In this document: one piece after another, positions 37,922-47,895 of the stretch
Layout of the letters: every line of letters starts with the position of its first letter
How positions within the stretch are numbered: the first letter of the stretch is position 1
Assembly: GCA_016700335.1 (NCBI GenBank)
Contig: CP065014.1
Coordinates: 2,269,001 to 2,333,000 of the forward strand
DNA from: Chlorobiota bacterium
GTDB lineage: Bacteria > Bacteroidota > Ignavibacteria > OLB7
DNA: 64,000 bases
Direction: 5' to 3'
Made by a program: the position numbers and the translations under genes
The notes under the pieces: model-generated
Told to the model about the DNA's origin: nothing
The model's database searches: none
The model's input: only the letters and a program-made list of their open reading frames with translations

Positions 37922-38779
37922 ATGAACCAAAAAATTAGAATCTATTCTTTAATTATATTATTAATTGTACTTACTTCTTGTAGTAATAATTCTAGTAATC
38001 CAATTGACAACAATTCAACTGTAAAAGACACAATAGTTAATATCGGGAATGGTCAGTCTTGTTTAGTTTCTACTGATGGAATTTTGAAATGGGATGGATT
38101 ACCACAAACTGAAAAAAACAGGATACTCAATTGGAGTTTACTTTTTTTACATCAATCTGTTGGTGGTGATTTAGAAGAAGGTTGTAGAGCTAATGGAGTG
38201 AATTTTGAATATTACGGTAAAGATGTAACCCCAATGAATAAGCCATTTGGTGGGATATTTATTGATGTAGGAAATATTGCAAATGGGAATCCTTATGAAA
38301 AAATTAGAGTTTTTAAAGATCACATTTTAAAACATAAAAACATTTGGAAAATTTGTGTTTTTAAATTTGGTTATGCAGATATTGATGATGACAATTATTT
38401 GAACGTTGAAATTGCTTACAAAAACATGATTGATGAAATTAGAATTCTAATTCCAAATATGAAATTTGTTCATGTTACTCCACCTTTAGTTTATTCTATT
38501 TATGAAGGAAATTCGGCTAAAAGAAAAGTAGGAGAATGGATGATTGAAACTTTTAAAAACAAAGATGTTGTTTTTGATTTTGAATCTATTGAAAGCAAGA
38601 ATGGTGAATGTAGTGAAAATAGTATTTGGAGAATTTGCCCTGAATTTAGAGCTAGCAAAACTGACCCAAGTGAAATTAATGGTGTGGATGAAACTGATGG
38701 AACAGGACACTTAGGGAAAAAAGCAGCTGGAACTATTTCAAAGGCATTTCTATATTCTATTTATCTGTCTGGAAAATAA
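37922..38779 (+). CDS. Secreted lipoprotein, SGNH-hydrolase-like
   Basis: A 285-residue lipoprotein with lipobox LTSCSN (Cys20). A central alpha/beta domain contains LLFLHQSVGGDLEEGCR, KICVFKFGYADI, KFVHVTPPLVY and GTGHLGKKAAG. This order, a Ser in block one, Asn/Asp-type blocks in the middle and a final His near the end, resembles SGNH/GDSL esterases, where the catalytic Ser would be in HQSVGG and the His in GTGHL. The match is loose: there is no classical GDS, so the hydrolase call is moderate. The β-helix protein and the CE1-GH5 enzyme follow on the same strand, which supports a carbohydrate de-acylation role. Confidence 0.6.
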   Translation: MNQKIRIYSLIILLIVLTSCSNNSSNPIDNNSTVKDTIVNIGNGQSCLVSTDGILKWDGLPQTEKNRILNWSLLFLHQSVGGDLEEGCRANGVNFEYYGKDVTPMNKPFGGIFIDVGNIANGNPYEKIRVFKDHILKHKNIWKICVFKFGYADIDDDNYLNVEIAYKNMIDEIRILIPNMKFVHVTPPLVYSIYEGNSAKRKVGEWMIETFKNKDVVFDFESIESKNGECSENSIWRICPEFRASKTDPSEINGVDETDGTGHLGKKAAGTISKAFLYSIYLSGK

Positions 38780-38832
38780 TGTATTAACTTTCAACTATTA
38801 ATTACAATTTTAAACTTAACAAATCATTTTTT

Positions 38833-40335
38833 ATGAAATCAATTACTATATTATTTATTGTTTTACTTAGTAATATAAATTTATATTCCAATCAAATCTA
38901 TATCAGTACAAATGGTAATGATAATTTTGGGAATGGCACAATTAATTCTCCATTTTTTTCAATTCAATTTGTTCTTGATAATAAATCAATTGCTGGTGAT
39001 GAACTTATTTTAAGGGAAGGTAAGTACCTAAGTAATGAAATAAATATTAGGACAAATAATATCACAATAAAATCTTATCAGAACGAATTTGCAAAAATTA
39101 TTGCACCAATAAACATAGATTCAATAACATATTGTATTGCTTTTAAAAATCCTGAAATTAACTTCGGTTTACTTGAAAGATTAGATATTTCTGGTGGATA
39201 TTTTTATGGAATATTCTTCAATACAAACTGGGATGATGGTGAAATTTATTCTAATAGACGAGGGGTTAGAAATGTTACTTTACTCAATTGTAGAATTCAT
39301 GATACAGGGCGTGATTGTATTAAAATTACTCCGGCTTGTAGCGACATAAAAATTATTGGTTGTGAAATTTATAATAGTGGCGTTGGACCAAGTAATGATC
39401 CTACTAATCCTGACCCATATTCACATAATGCTGAAGGAATTGATAATGTTAACAGCCCAAGGATGATAGTTCGAGATTGTTATTTTCATGATATTTCTAC
39501 TAATGGAATATATGCAAAAGGGGGTGCTGAAGATTGCTTAATAGAAAATAATCTTATTATGAATACAGGAGATGGAGGAATATTTATGGGATTTGATACT
39601 GACGATGAATGGTATAATCCTGAAACAAATCCAAAAAGATATGATAATATTAGGGGAGTTGCAAGAAATAATTTTATAATTAATACTGGAAGTGCTGGTA
39701 TTGGATTTTGGGGAGCTAAGGATTGTAAAGTTTATAATAATACAATTATAACTCCAACTAAAACATTTTTTTCACCTCTTTTTATTAATCATAATGAAAT
39801 TTACCCTGATGCAAATCCTGAGCCCAAGTACAAAACTGCTTGTGAGGGTTTATTCATAAAGAATAATATTTTTGTTGACTTGAGTCCAAACACAGATGAT
39901 GATTTAACAATAGAAGTTCGTGAAGCCGCATTAACTGGTAATAATGATATTGATAATAACTTGTACTACAAAGTTTCTGGTAAAATTAAAGTCAGATATT
40001 TAGGAAATGATATTAGTTTTGAAGATTGGCAAAATAAAAATGGATATGATGTAAACAGCATTGAAAGTAACCCAATGCTTGACTCTAATTTTCATTTATT
40101 GTCAAACAGTATTTGTATTAATAAAGGTGCACTTATTCAAGGTCTTTTGAAAGATTATGATGGCTCTAATAGAAGTGATAAACCAGATTTAGGAGCAGAT
40201 GAATTTACATTGAATTTAAATCTTAAAATTCCTCCTAAAAAGGGTACAATAGGTACTGGTGGAGAAAATAGTAAAGTAGTATCAATGATTAATGAATTCA
40301 AAACTAAGTTTTATAAAATTTTAGAATTAAAATAA
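38833..40335 (+). CDS. Secreted right-handed parallel beta-helix protein
   Basis: A 500-residue exported protein. After a short signal peptide (ending near LYSNQ), IYISTNGNDNFGNGTINSPF is the typical opening of secreted parallel beta-helix proteins (DUF1565-like). Repeated PbH1-type turns follow, with stacked Asn and Gly, for example IKIIGCEIYNSG, MIVRDCYFHDISTNGIYAK and NNLIMNTGDGGIFMG. Near the end the sequence SNRSDKPDLGADEF matches the tail of choice-of-anchor-Q/beta-helix proteins. Such folds include pectate lyases and other polysaccharide lyases or epimerases, but I see no safe catalytic residue. It is 53 bp after the SGNH-like gene and 61 bp before the CE1-GH5 gene. Confidence 0.88.
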   Translation: MKSITILFIVLLSNINLYSNQIYISTNGNDNFGNGTINSPFFSIQFVLDNKSIAGDELILREGKYLSNEINIRTNNITIKSYQNEFAKIIAPINIDSITYCIAFKNPEINFGLLERLDISGGYFYGIFFNTNWDDGEIYSNRRGVRNVTLLNCRIHDTGRDCIKITPACSDIKIIGCEIYNSGVGPSNDPTNPDPYSHNAEGIDNVNSPRMIVRDCYFHDISTNGIYAKGGAEDCLIENNLIMNTGDGGIFMGFDTDDEWYNPETNPKRYDNIRGVARNNFIINTGSAGIGFWGAKDCKVYNNTIITPTKTFFSPLFINHNEIYPDANPEPKYKTACEGLFIKNNIFVDLSPNTDDDLTIEVREAALTGNNDIDNNLYYKVSGKIKVRYLGNDISFEDWQNKNGYDVNSIESNPMLDSNFHLLSNSICINKGALIQGLLKDYDGSNRSDKPDLGADEFTLNLNLKIPPKKGTIGTGGENSKVVSMINEFKTKFYKILELK

Positions 40336-40396
40336 ATCTAATAGTTATTTTAATTTCTTACTTTTAATTTTAGTTTACTTTAAAAAAAATTACAAC

Positions 40397-42307
40397 ATGA
40401 AACAGACATTAAAAATTGCTTTAATTTTTATCTTATTTACAAATTCAATTTATCTATTTGCTCAGCAAGATAGAACTATTTCAATTACAAGTGGGGGAAT
40501 TGCTAGAAAATTTGACATTCATTTACCTTCTATTAATCCTGATAAAAATCTTCCAATGATTATTTCTTATCATGGAACTGGTGGCACTTCAGGAAACATG
40601 AGTTCGTTTACAGGTTTTAATTTATTATCAGATTTAAACAATTTTATTGTGATTTATCCGCAAGCATTAGCATTATTAGGTGGAACTACTCAATGGAATG
40701 TATATGTTGATGACAAGCCTGGGCATGCTGGAATTAACGACCCTAATGCTCCAGATGATATATTATTTACAAAAGATATGATAGATTATATGAAAAATAA
40801 TTTTTTAATTAATGATTCAAGAGTTTTTGCCACTGGTATGAGTAATGGTGCTTTTATGTGTTATAATTTAGCAATTAATTTAAGAGAAAGTTTTCAAGCA
40901 ATTGCTCCTGTTGCTGGAAATTTGTGGGGTGATAACAATTTTGTTACTTCAAAAGTAACTTCAAATAGTTTCAGGGGTTTGCCAATTATGCATATTCATG
41001 GAACTTCCGATAATGTTGTTGATTATCCAGATCCTGACAATACTCCTAAAGATTATGAAGAGTATCCATTATTCTTATTTTCATATCCAACTTGCCAAAA
41101 TAATACTTATACAAAGGTAATTAACATTTCATCTGGTGTAGATAAATTACAGTTTTGTGATAATCCTTTTGATATTTCTTTGATTAGGATTGCTGGTATG
41201 GGGCATAGTTGGTCTGATGGGAAATTTCAAACTTCAAGAGAGATTGTGAAATTTTTCAAACTTGATAAAATCAATATTCCAAATGATAAAAATGTATTGC
41301 AAGTAAAGGGTAGATTTTTATATACTCCATGTAATGATATAGTTATTTTGAGAGGTGTGAACAAGATGAATATTTGGGAAAATAATGATTTTGGAATCCC
41401 TCAAATGAAGGAAATAAGCAAGACTGGAGCAAATGTTTTAAGAATAGTGTGGGAATCAGATTTTAAAAACAAGAATGCTACTTCTTCAAATTTAGATAGA
41501 GTTATACAAGCTTGTATTGATAATAAAATGATACCAATGGTTGAACTTCATGATGCTACAGGTGACTTTAGTAAATTAAATCAATGTCTAAATTATTGGA
41601 GAAAACCTGATGTTTTAGATGTGTTGAAAAAACATCAGAGTTACTTGATTATAAATTTTGCAAATGAAGCAGGTAATTTTGATGTTACTGATGCACAATT
41701 TAAGGAAGAATATAAAAACAATATAACATCATTAAGGAACAATGGTATTCAAGTACCAATTGTAATTGATGCTGCTGGTTATGGACAGAATATTGATATT
41801 ATTCTTAACAATGCTCAATATCTAATTGATAACGATCCTAGTAAAAATTTAATGTTCTCATTACATGCTTATTGGCAACCAAAGTATTTCAATAATCCAC
41901 CTAATTTACTCAAACAAAAACTTTCAGAATCTGTTTCAAAAAATATTCCATTGATAATAGGAGAATTTGCTGGTTGTTATTTGGATGATCCTAATTCAGA
42001 TGATAATTTATACAAAACAATTTTAAGTGAATGTCAGTTAAATCAAATAGGTTGGTTGGCTTGGGAATGGGGTCCTGGGAATGCAGATTATAGTACAAAT
42101 CCACCAACATTATATCCAAAAATGGATTTAACATCAGATGGAAATTTTAATACTATAAAAGATGGATGGTCAAAATATATTTTGTTAGATGATATTAATT
42201 CTATTAAAAAAACTTCGATAATTTCAGAATACATAATTAATAAAGGAAAATGTAATACAAATTCAATTGAGTTAATTTTAAATCCTTTAAAGTTAGAACT
42301 AAAATAG
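40397..42307 (+). CDS. Bifunctional CE1-like esterase plus GH5-like glycoside hydrolase
   Basis: A 636-residue secreted two-domain enzyme. After the signal peptide (ending near LFAQQ), residues 30-285 match a CE1/feruloyl esterase or PHB-depolymerase fold: oxyanion strand YHGTGG, nucleophile Ser149 in ATGMSNGAF, and His270 in GMGHSW. From about residue 298 a GH5 (cellulase/mannanase) barrel begins (ILRGVNKMNIWE), with acid/base Glu424 in NFANEAG and nucleophile Glu523 in IIGEFAG. All core catalytic residues are visible. The pairing fits attack on acylated hemicellulose such as feruloylated or acetylated xylan or mannan. There is no T9SS tail. It is the last gene of the three-gene hydrolase set, ahead of a terminator. 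Confidence 0.9.
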   Translation: MKQTLKIALIFILFTNSIYLFAQQDRTISITSGGIARKFDIHLPSINPDKNLPMIISYHGTGGTSGNMSSFTGFNLLSDLNNFIVIYPQALALLGGTTQWNVYVDDKPGHAGINDPNAPDDILFTKDMIDYMKNNFLINDSRVFATGMSNGAFMCYNLAINLRESFQAIAPVAGNLWGDNNFVTSKVTSNSFRGLPIMHIHGTSDNVVDYPDPDNTPKDYEEYPLFLFSYPTCQNNTYTKVINISSGVDKLQFCDNPFDISLIRIAGMGHSWSDGKFQTSREIVKFFKLDKINIPNDKNVLQVKGRFLYTPCNDIVILRGVNKMNIWENNDFGIPQMKEISKTGANVLRIVWESDFKNKNATSSNLDRVIQACIDNKMIPMVELHDATGDFSKLNQCLNYWRKPDVLDVLKKHQSYLIINFANEAGNFDVTDAQFKEEYKNNITSLRNNGIQVPIVIDAAGYGQNIDIILNNAQYLIDNDPSKNLMFSLHAYWQPKYFNNPPNLLKQKLSESVSKNIPLIIGEFAGCYLDDPNSDDNLYKTILSECQLNQIGWLAWEWGPGNADYSTNPPTLYPKMDLTSDGNFNTIKDGWSKYILLDDINSIKKTSIISEYIINKGKCNTNSIELILNPLKLELK

Positions 42308-42328
42308 TACTTTATAAAATTTATAGAC

Positions 42329-42365
42329 CCCAATATCATGTTTTAACTGATGTTGGGTTTTTTTT
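42329..42365 (+). terminator. Terminator after CE1-GH5 gene
   Basis: CCCAATATCA pairs with TGATGTTGGG (one wobble), followed by eight T residues. It ends the hydrolase transcript. Confidence 0.9.
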
Positions 42366-42497
42366 GTAAATAATTTTTTTATTAATAACTGTTCAATTCA
42401 ATTTTAACTGCCACGGAAAAAGGATTCAAATGCAACGTTCAAAGATTATATTTAATGAATCAAATTTGGTTTATCATTTTAAATGATTAATTCAAAA

Positions 42498-42515
42498 AGA
42501 GTAGTAATAGAGTAG
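42498..42515 (+). promoter_or_regulatory. 11-bp-period direct repeat AGAGTAG, possible operator
   Basis: AGAGTAG at 42498 and 42509, one helical turn apart, 63 bp before the ATG of the VWA protein. Same element as at 37815, so the two promoters may share a regulator. Confidence 0.5.
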
Positions 42516-42577
42516 ATCAGGATTTGAAATAATTTCCAATTTTTAAACAAATAAAATCAATTAAATACAACCAATCT

Positions 42578-45232
42578 ATGAAAACAATTTTTACCATTTT
42601 AATCTTATTCACTTTTATTGTAACAACAAATTCTCAAGCTCAGTTAACATTTCAAACTAGAATTAACTTTGGTAAGGTTACATGTGGAGAAAAAATTTGT
42701 TTGCCTTTAGTTATTAAAAATACTACTGCCGATCAATTGAGAATAACAGGAGTTTCAGGATTATCAGGGACATCAAAATTTCCATTAGATCAAGCAACTC
42801 CAATTAACACCCCAACCAATTTAGCAACTAATGATTCAGTTAGATGGTTGTTCTGTTATCAAGGAAACATTATATCTTCACTTGATTCATCAAGAATTGT
42901 TATAACATATACAGATAAAAATAATGTATCATTAGATACTTCAGTTACATTTATAGCAGAGTCAATGCCAATTGGAGATTTGAATCTTTCAATAAATTCT
43001 ATCAATTTTGGTAGTGTTCCAGTTTTCACTTCTGACTGCCGAACAGTAACAATTTCTAATACTGGATCTACTGTTATAAATATGAATCCTATAGTAATAG
43101 GAAATGCAAACTTTAATGTAAAAACACCACCTCCATTAACAATTTTACCAGGAACAAATGCAAACATTGAAATTTGTTTTAATCCTTCAAATGATGCTTC
43201 TGAATCTTCAAATGCAATTGTTAGTTATTCAATTTGTGGTAGAAATTTAACAAAAAATATTGCTTTAAATGGAATTGGAATTTTTCCTCCAAAAGTTAAT
43301 CTTGGACCTGTATTAGAGATAAATACCAATCCATTTGATTTCGGTTCAGTTTTATGTGGAACAACTGATTGCAGAACAAATCTTACTTTAAGAAATATTG
43401 GTAGTGACCCAATGAACATTTCAAGAATTGATAATTTGATATTACCATTTAGATTGAATGCAACAGTTAATACTCCAATAATTTTACAACCAAATCAATC
43501 TCAAACATTACCAGTTTGTTATTCACCAATTATATCTCCTAAAGTAGATTCTCAAATAGTTAACATGATTGTTGATAATAGAACTTCACTTTCAATTTCT
43601 ATGATTATGGATGTAAGTGGAAGTATGGAAATAGTTACATCAACTGGAGAAAAAAGAATTACAGCAGCAAATGCTGGAGGAAAATATTTCCTTAATAATT
43701 TAGTTATAGATCCGGCAAGATCTATTGTTGATGAGGCAGAGATTATAAAATTTTCATCGGATATACAAGTAGTTCAAAATTTCAGTTCAGATATTAATTT
43801 ACTTAAAAGTAAAGTGCCAACAGTTTCTGGAGGATCAACTAGAATTTATGATGCAGTTAATGTTGGTTTGGATAACTTATTAACTAGAAGAATACCAGGA
43901 AGAAGAGTAATAGTATTGTTAACTGATGGTGAAGATAATAGTGGGTATTCTCAAACTGCAATTAACTCAATCATTGCTAGAGCAAATTTATTAGGTGTAA
44001 GAATTTATACTATAGGATTTGGAGTAACTTCAACAATTGGAAGAAATACTCTTCATGATTTATCAATAAATACTGGTGGGACAGAGTATTATCCGTTGAA
44101 TGCAACAGAACTGCTAGATGTTTATAAAAGAATTGCTTTAGATCTAAGTAAGAATATTCCTTTTACATTCGTTCTAAAAGGTCGCTCAATTGCACCATTA
44201 ATGGTTCTCACTCCTTCGGTAATTAATTTTGACAGTGTTAAAATTAATAAAGAAAAATGTGGGACAGTTGTAATTTCCAATACAGGTGATGCACCATTAG
44301 TTTTAGCATCTGCTCCAATTGAATTAAAAGGTTTTAGAATTACATCATCTTTCCCTATTACTATTGCACCAGGATCTTCTTCACAAGTTAATGTTTGTTT
44401 TTCTCCAAGGAAATTGAGGGTTTTAGATTCTAGTTTTACTTTTAATTATAACGATTGTAAACCACCAATTAATTTAATGCTTAAGGGTGTTGGTTATGAT
44501 AGTGTTGTAATTTCACTTAGAGATACAATCGTTGCAAAACCTGGTGGTTTATTTGAAATTCCTATCTATATTCTAGATAGTCTTCCTGCTTCTTATGATG
44601 TTAATACATTAGATTTAACTTTGAAAGGAAATAAAACTATGATGTTCCCAAGCAATGATGTTACAGCTAGTGGTGGGTCATTATCCTCATTACCAACAGT
44701 AAATGTAAATAATATTTACTCTGTTACAGATTCACTCGGATTTTATAAATATACATTTTCAAATGGAACACTTAATAATGTTACAAAAAATTCAATACTA
44801 ACATATTTGAGATTTAGAGCATTATTAGGTAACTCAATAAAAACACCTTTATTAATTTCATCTGCAAAATTTGCAGATGGTAACCCAAAAGTTGGAATAA
44901 TAAATACTGGCTTACTAAGGTTAGATAGTTTATGTTATTTAGAACAAAAACTGATTGATGCTAGCTCCAGATATAATGCAGGTTTGATGTTGAAAGCTGG
45001 GTCAAATTCATCGCTTGTGTATATAGATTATTTTATTAAAGAACCACAAGAAGTTAAAGTTTCTTTGTTTAATTCTATAGGTGTATTAATTTCTAAAAAC
45101 AACGATGAGTTTAAAAATGTTGGAGTTAATAACTCATACTTCGATATAACAAATCTAAATTCTGGAATATACTATGTTACTGTTTGTGCAGGTAACCTTG
45201 TTGAAACGCAATCAGTAATTATAACTAAGTAA
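42578..45232 (+). CDS. T9SS-secreted VWA protein with choice-of-anchor-D repeats
   Basis: An 884-residue cell-surface protein. After the signal peptide come three ASPM/SPD-2/Hydin-type choice-of-anchor-D domains (about 20-335), for example INFGSVPVFTSDCRTVTISN. A von Willebrand A domain follows with a complete MIDAS start DVSGSM (about 345) and a TDGED block near 448, so it can bind a metal-bridged ligand. A fourth anchor-D domain and a cohesin-like domain follow. The protein ends with a T9SS type A-like tail (VKVSLFNSIGVLISKN, DITNLNSGIYYVTV, SVIITK). Role: probably adhesion or cell-surface scaffold. The OmpA-domain protein starts 41 bp downstream and is probably co-transcribed. Confidence 0.92.
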   Translation: MKTIFTILILFTFIVTTNSQAQLTFQTRINFGKVTCGEKICLPLVIKNTTADQLRITGVSGLSGTSKFPLDQATPINTPTNLATNDSVRWLFCYQGNIISSLDSSRIVITYTDKNNVSLDTSVTFIAESMPIGDLNLSINSINFGSVPVFTSDCRTVTISNTGSTVINMNPIVIGNANFNVKTPPPLTILPGTNANIEICFNPSNDASESSNAIVSYSICGRNLTKNIALNGIGIFPPKVNLGPVLEINTNPFDFGSVLCGTTDCRTNLTLRNIGSDPMNISRIDNLILPFRLNATVNTPIILQPNQSQTLPVCYSPIISPKVDSQIVNMIVDNRTSLSISMIMDVSGSMEIVTSTGEKRITAANAGGKYFLNNLVIDPARSIVDEAEIIKFSSDIQVVQNFSSDINLLKSKVPTVSGGSTRIYDAVNVGLDNLLTRRIPGRRVIVLLTDGEDNSGYSQTAINSIIARANLLGVRIYTIGFGVTSTIGRNTLHDLSINTGGTEYYPLNATELLDVYKRIALDLSKNIPFTFVLKGRSIAPLMVLTPSVINFDSVKINKEKCGTVVISNTGDAPLVLASAPIELKGFRITSSFPITIAPGSSSQVNVCFSPRKLRVLDSSFTFNYNDCKPPINLMLKGVGYDSVVISLRDTIVAKPGGLFEIPIYILDSLPASYDVNTLDLTLKGNKTMMFPSNDVTASGGSLSSLPTVNVNNIYSVTDSLGFYKYTFSNGTLNNVTKNSILTYLRFRALLGNSIKTPLLISSAKFADGNPKVGIINTGLLRLDSLCYLEQKLIDASSRYNAGLMLKAGSNSSLVYIDYFIKEPQEVKVSLFNSIGVLISKNNDEFKNVGVNNSYFDITNLNSGIYYVTVCAGNLVETQSVIITK

Positions 45233-45273
45233 AATATTTACCATACCATTAACAAAAATTTAAAATTAAAACA

Positions 45274-46926
45274 ATGAAACATATTCTTTTACAATACTTA
45301 AGATTTACAATAATAGTATTTTTAGTTTTCAATAAATGTTTATCTCAAGAAAAATTACCAATAATGATTGGTGCAACTTTAGGTGTAAACTATAACTTGC
45401 ATAATGGTCATTTTCAAACTGTTGAAGGTAACACCGTTTGTTGTGTAGCTGAAAAAGGAACAGGTTTAGGATTAGTTGCAGGAGCAAAATTCTTTTTACC
45501 AATCAATAGTTATATAGTTTTTATGCCAAGAGTCATGTTTGAAAAACGTGGTGGTGATTTTGATGGAATTCCAGAAGTTTATCCAATTTTTGGAAATGGT
45601 CAGTTAGTAGAAACTGCAACAATTAATAAATTACTTGAAATTTCAATGAGTTCATTTAATGCTGATTTAATGGGAAGTTTCATGTTTGGAAAATCTGGTG
45701 TTTATTTAGCAGTAGGACCATCATTTTCATATATTCCAAGCTCAAGTTTTATAGAAACGGCAACATTAAGCTCACCTGCTGGTACAAAATTTATCGACGG
45801 AACAACAATCCATCAAGTTGGACAAGGAAATCTTGCAGTAAATAATTTACAAGTAACTTTAAGAGGAGGTTTAGGGGCTATGATAAAACTTTCTAAGAAC
45901 TGGTTTTTAAATCCTGAAGTATTGGGAAGTTATGGAGTAACAAAATATTACAATGATTGGCAAGGTCATGCAATTCAAGGAACAATTGGGTTAATGTACG
46001 CTTTTCCATCAAATGATGATGAGGATGACAATATACCAGTTGATAGTATGTTCACTTTAGTTTTACATTTAACTGATTCAATATCTGGCAAACCGCTGCC
46101 AGGCTTAGTAGAAATTATTGATACTAAAACAGGCAGACAAGTTGAAGTTATTAAAACTAGTGGTTTAGAAAAAAATTACAAAATCAATTTAAGAATTGGA
46201 AGGGATTATAAAATAGAAGCAAAAGCAAGAGATTCTGTTAGAAACATTGTTGTATCAGAAACTAAAGTAGGAGCTATAAAAGATGTTACAATTAAATTTA
46301 ATAAAATAGTTGTTAAAGCAGTTGATTTTGGTAAATATGATATTCCATTCTTTGTAACTGGGTACTACAGACCTAATACACCAGATAATTTAGAACAATT
46401 GTTCCCAATGAAAAACAATGAATTGAAAGATGCAAATTACATTGAAGAGTTTTCAAAAGGCTCAAAACGTCATCAAGAATATCAAGCCTATGCAAAAACT
46501 GTTGAATCACTTTTTAAATCTCTAATTGTATCTTGTGTTGAAGAAGTTTTCCCTGAGTTTCGCAAACGTGGCTTGCCAAATGAGATATTAGAAATTAGAG
46601 TTTCTGGATTTGCAGATCCTAAACCTATTATTGGGAAATACATTGAGAATACTGAAGTTCCTTATGAAGATTCAACAACTAAAATGGTTACAGCAAAACA
46701 TGGTGAACTATTAGATAATAACAAGTTATCAGGATTAAGAGGATTTTATTCTGCAAAGTATATTGAGGAGCTACTAGATAAAACTAAAAACCCTGATTAC
46801 ATTGCTTTAAAGAATGAAAAAAGAGTTATCTTTAAAGCAGTTGAAGGTGGAGTAAGCGAAATGAAAGATGATTTTGCTTCTAAAAGAAGAGTATATGTTG
46901 AGATAATTAGACGCGAAGGAGAATAA
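45274..46926 (+). CDS. Outer-membrane protein with N-terminal barrel and variant OmpA domain
   Basis: A 550-residue exported protein. A signal peptide (ending CLSQE) precedes an eight-strand-like barrel of about 230 residues (IMIGATLGVNYNLHNGH ... GTIGLMYAFPSN). A short carboxypeptidase-regulatory-like beta domain follows (VLHLTDSISGKPLPGLVEI). The C-terminal 200 residues look like an OmpA peptidoglycan-binding domain with long insertions: FGKYDIPFFVTGYYRPNT, LEIRVSGFADPKP, LSGLRGFYSAKYIEELL and DFASKRRVYVEI. An anchor linking outer membrane and cell wall is likely. It follows the VWA gene by 41 bp and ends at a strong terminator. Confidence 0.88.
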   Translation: MKHILLQYLRFTIIVFLVFNKCLSQEKLPIMIGATLGVNYNLHNGHFQTVEGNTVCCVAEKGTGLGLVAGAKFFLPINSYIVFMPRVMFEKRGGDFDGIPEVYPIFGNGQLVETATINKLLEISMSSFNADLMGSFMFGKSGVYLAVGPSFSYIPSSSFIETATLSSPAGTKFIDGTTIHQVGQGNLAVNNLQVTLRGGLGAMIKLSKNWFLNPEVLGSYGVTKYYNDWQGHAIQGTIGLMYAFPSNDDEDDNIPVDSMFTLVLHLTDSISGKPLPGLVEIIDTKTGRQVEVIKTSGLEKNYKINLRIGRDYKIEAKARDSVRNIVVSETKVGAIKDVTIKFNKIVVKAVDFGKYDIPFFVTGYYRPNTPDNLEQLFPMKNNELKDANYIEEFSKGSKRHQEYQAYAKTVESLFKSLIVSCVEEVFPEFRKRGLPNEILEIRVSGFADPKPIIGKYIENTEVPYEDSTTKMVTAKHGELLDNNKLSGLRGFYSAKYIEELLDKTKNPDYIALKNEKRVIFKAVEGGVSEMKDDFASKRRVYVEIIRREGE

Positions 46927-47034
46927 CAAATAAATTTTGATGAGTATTTTTCAACCTAATTCAACTCAGATTTAAATAGAATTATTTTATTATTACACTT
47001 TAAATAGTTAAATATTTTCATTCTCAGTTTTCTT

Positions 47035-47082
47035 AAAAAACAAAAATCCATTCATTTATTTTTGAAAGGGTTTTTGTTTTTA
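47035..47082 (+). terminator. Terminator after OmpA-domain gene
   Basis: AAAAACAAAAATCC pairs with GGGTTTTTGTTTTT through a 10-bp A/T stem plus a GC-clamped base (one wobble), with the pairing run of T residues at the 3' end. It separates the VWA-OmpA transcript from the lipoprotein gene. Confidence 0.7.
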
Positions 47083-47123
47083 TATTATATAAGTTTTATA
47101 CAATTTTTTATATATCAAATTTT

Positions 47124-47834
47124 ATGCGTCTATTTTTCTACTCTTTGTTTTTGTATTCTTTAATTTCATGTTCTTCTCAAAAAAGTACAATCAAATTAAA
47201 TGATTCATTTAAAATTGTTGTTAATGGGATTGTTACAAATAGCAAAGGAGAGCCCATTGATGCTAATTTAGAAGTACAAGATTTATCTACTAGCAGAATA
47301 GTTGAAAGACCCGAAATTACCAACGGAAAATTTAGTTTTTCACTTACTTCTGGTAAATTGTATGGTTGGTCATTTCAGAAAAAAGGGTACTATACCATTT
47401 CAAAAAATTTTGATACAAGGTCCATATTAAAAGATTATAATTTAACGCAAGAGATTCAATTAAGAACTATTGAGGAAATTCTTAATAATAATGAAACGGT
47501 TCAAGCAAACAATTTATTTTTTTCAAAAGGAGGAATTGAACTTTTAACTGAATCTAAATCTGAAATTGATGAGATAACAAGATTAATGAAATTATATACA
47601 AAAGTGAAAATTGAAGTTATTGGACATGCAAGTAGCGAAGGTGATTTGGAATATAATAATAAATTATCTGAATATAGAGCAAATTCGGTATTACAGAGTT
47701 TGATAATTAATGGAATAGATTCAGTAAGGCTTTCAAGTATTGGTATGGGAACTAAAATGCCTATAGCACCAAATGATATTGAAGAAAATCGTCAGAAAAA
47801 CAGAAGAGTTGAATTATTATTAAGTACAAAATAA
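47124..47834 (+). CDS. OmpA-family lipoprotein
   Basis: A 236-residue lipoprotein (lipobox SLISCSS, Cys16). A short carboxypeptidase-regulatory-like beta domain (about 30-110) is followed by a compact OmpA domain: NLFFSKGGIELLTESKSEID, IEVIGHASSEGDLEYNN, LSEYRANSV and ENRQKNRRVELLL. The RRVE end and the conserved Asp/Arg residues that bind diaminopimelate are present (GHASSEG, NRRVEL). It probably ties the outer membrane to peptidoglycan, like the previous gene product. A standard start at ATG 47124. Confidence 0.93.
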   Translation: MRLFFYSLFLYSLISCSSQKSTIKLNDSFKIVVNGIVTNSKGEPIDANLEVQDLSTSRIVERPEITNGKFSFSLTSGKLYGWSFQKKGYYTISKNFDTRSILKDYNLTQEIQLRTIEEILNNNETVQANNLFFSKGGIELLTESKSEIDEITRLMKLYTKVKIEVIGHASSEGDLEYNNKLSEYRANSVLQSLIINGIDSVRLSSIGMGTKMPIAPNDIEENRQKNRRVELLLSTK

Positions 47835-47895
47835 TAATTTTTTAATGTAAAAAACTATTCTGTTATTTAAAAAAGAATTAATCAAATTCCTTACA

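Noticed and set aside
37730..37930. 66-residue minus-strand frame in the divergent gap
   Set aside because: Composition is that of AT-rich non-coding DNA, it has no family match, and it overlaps regulatory repeats.
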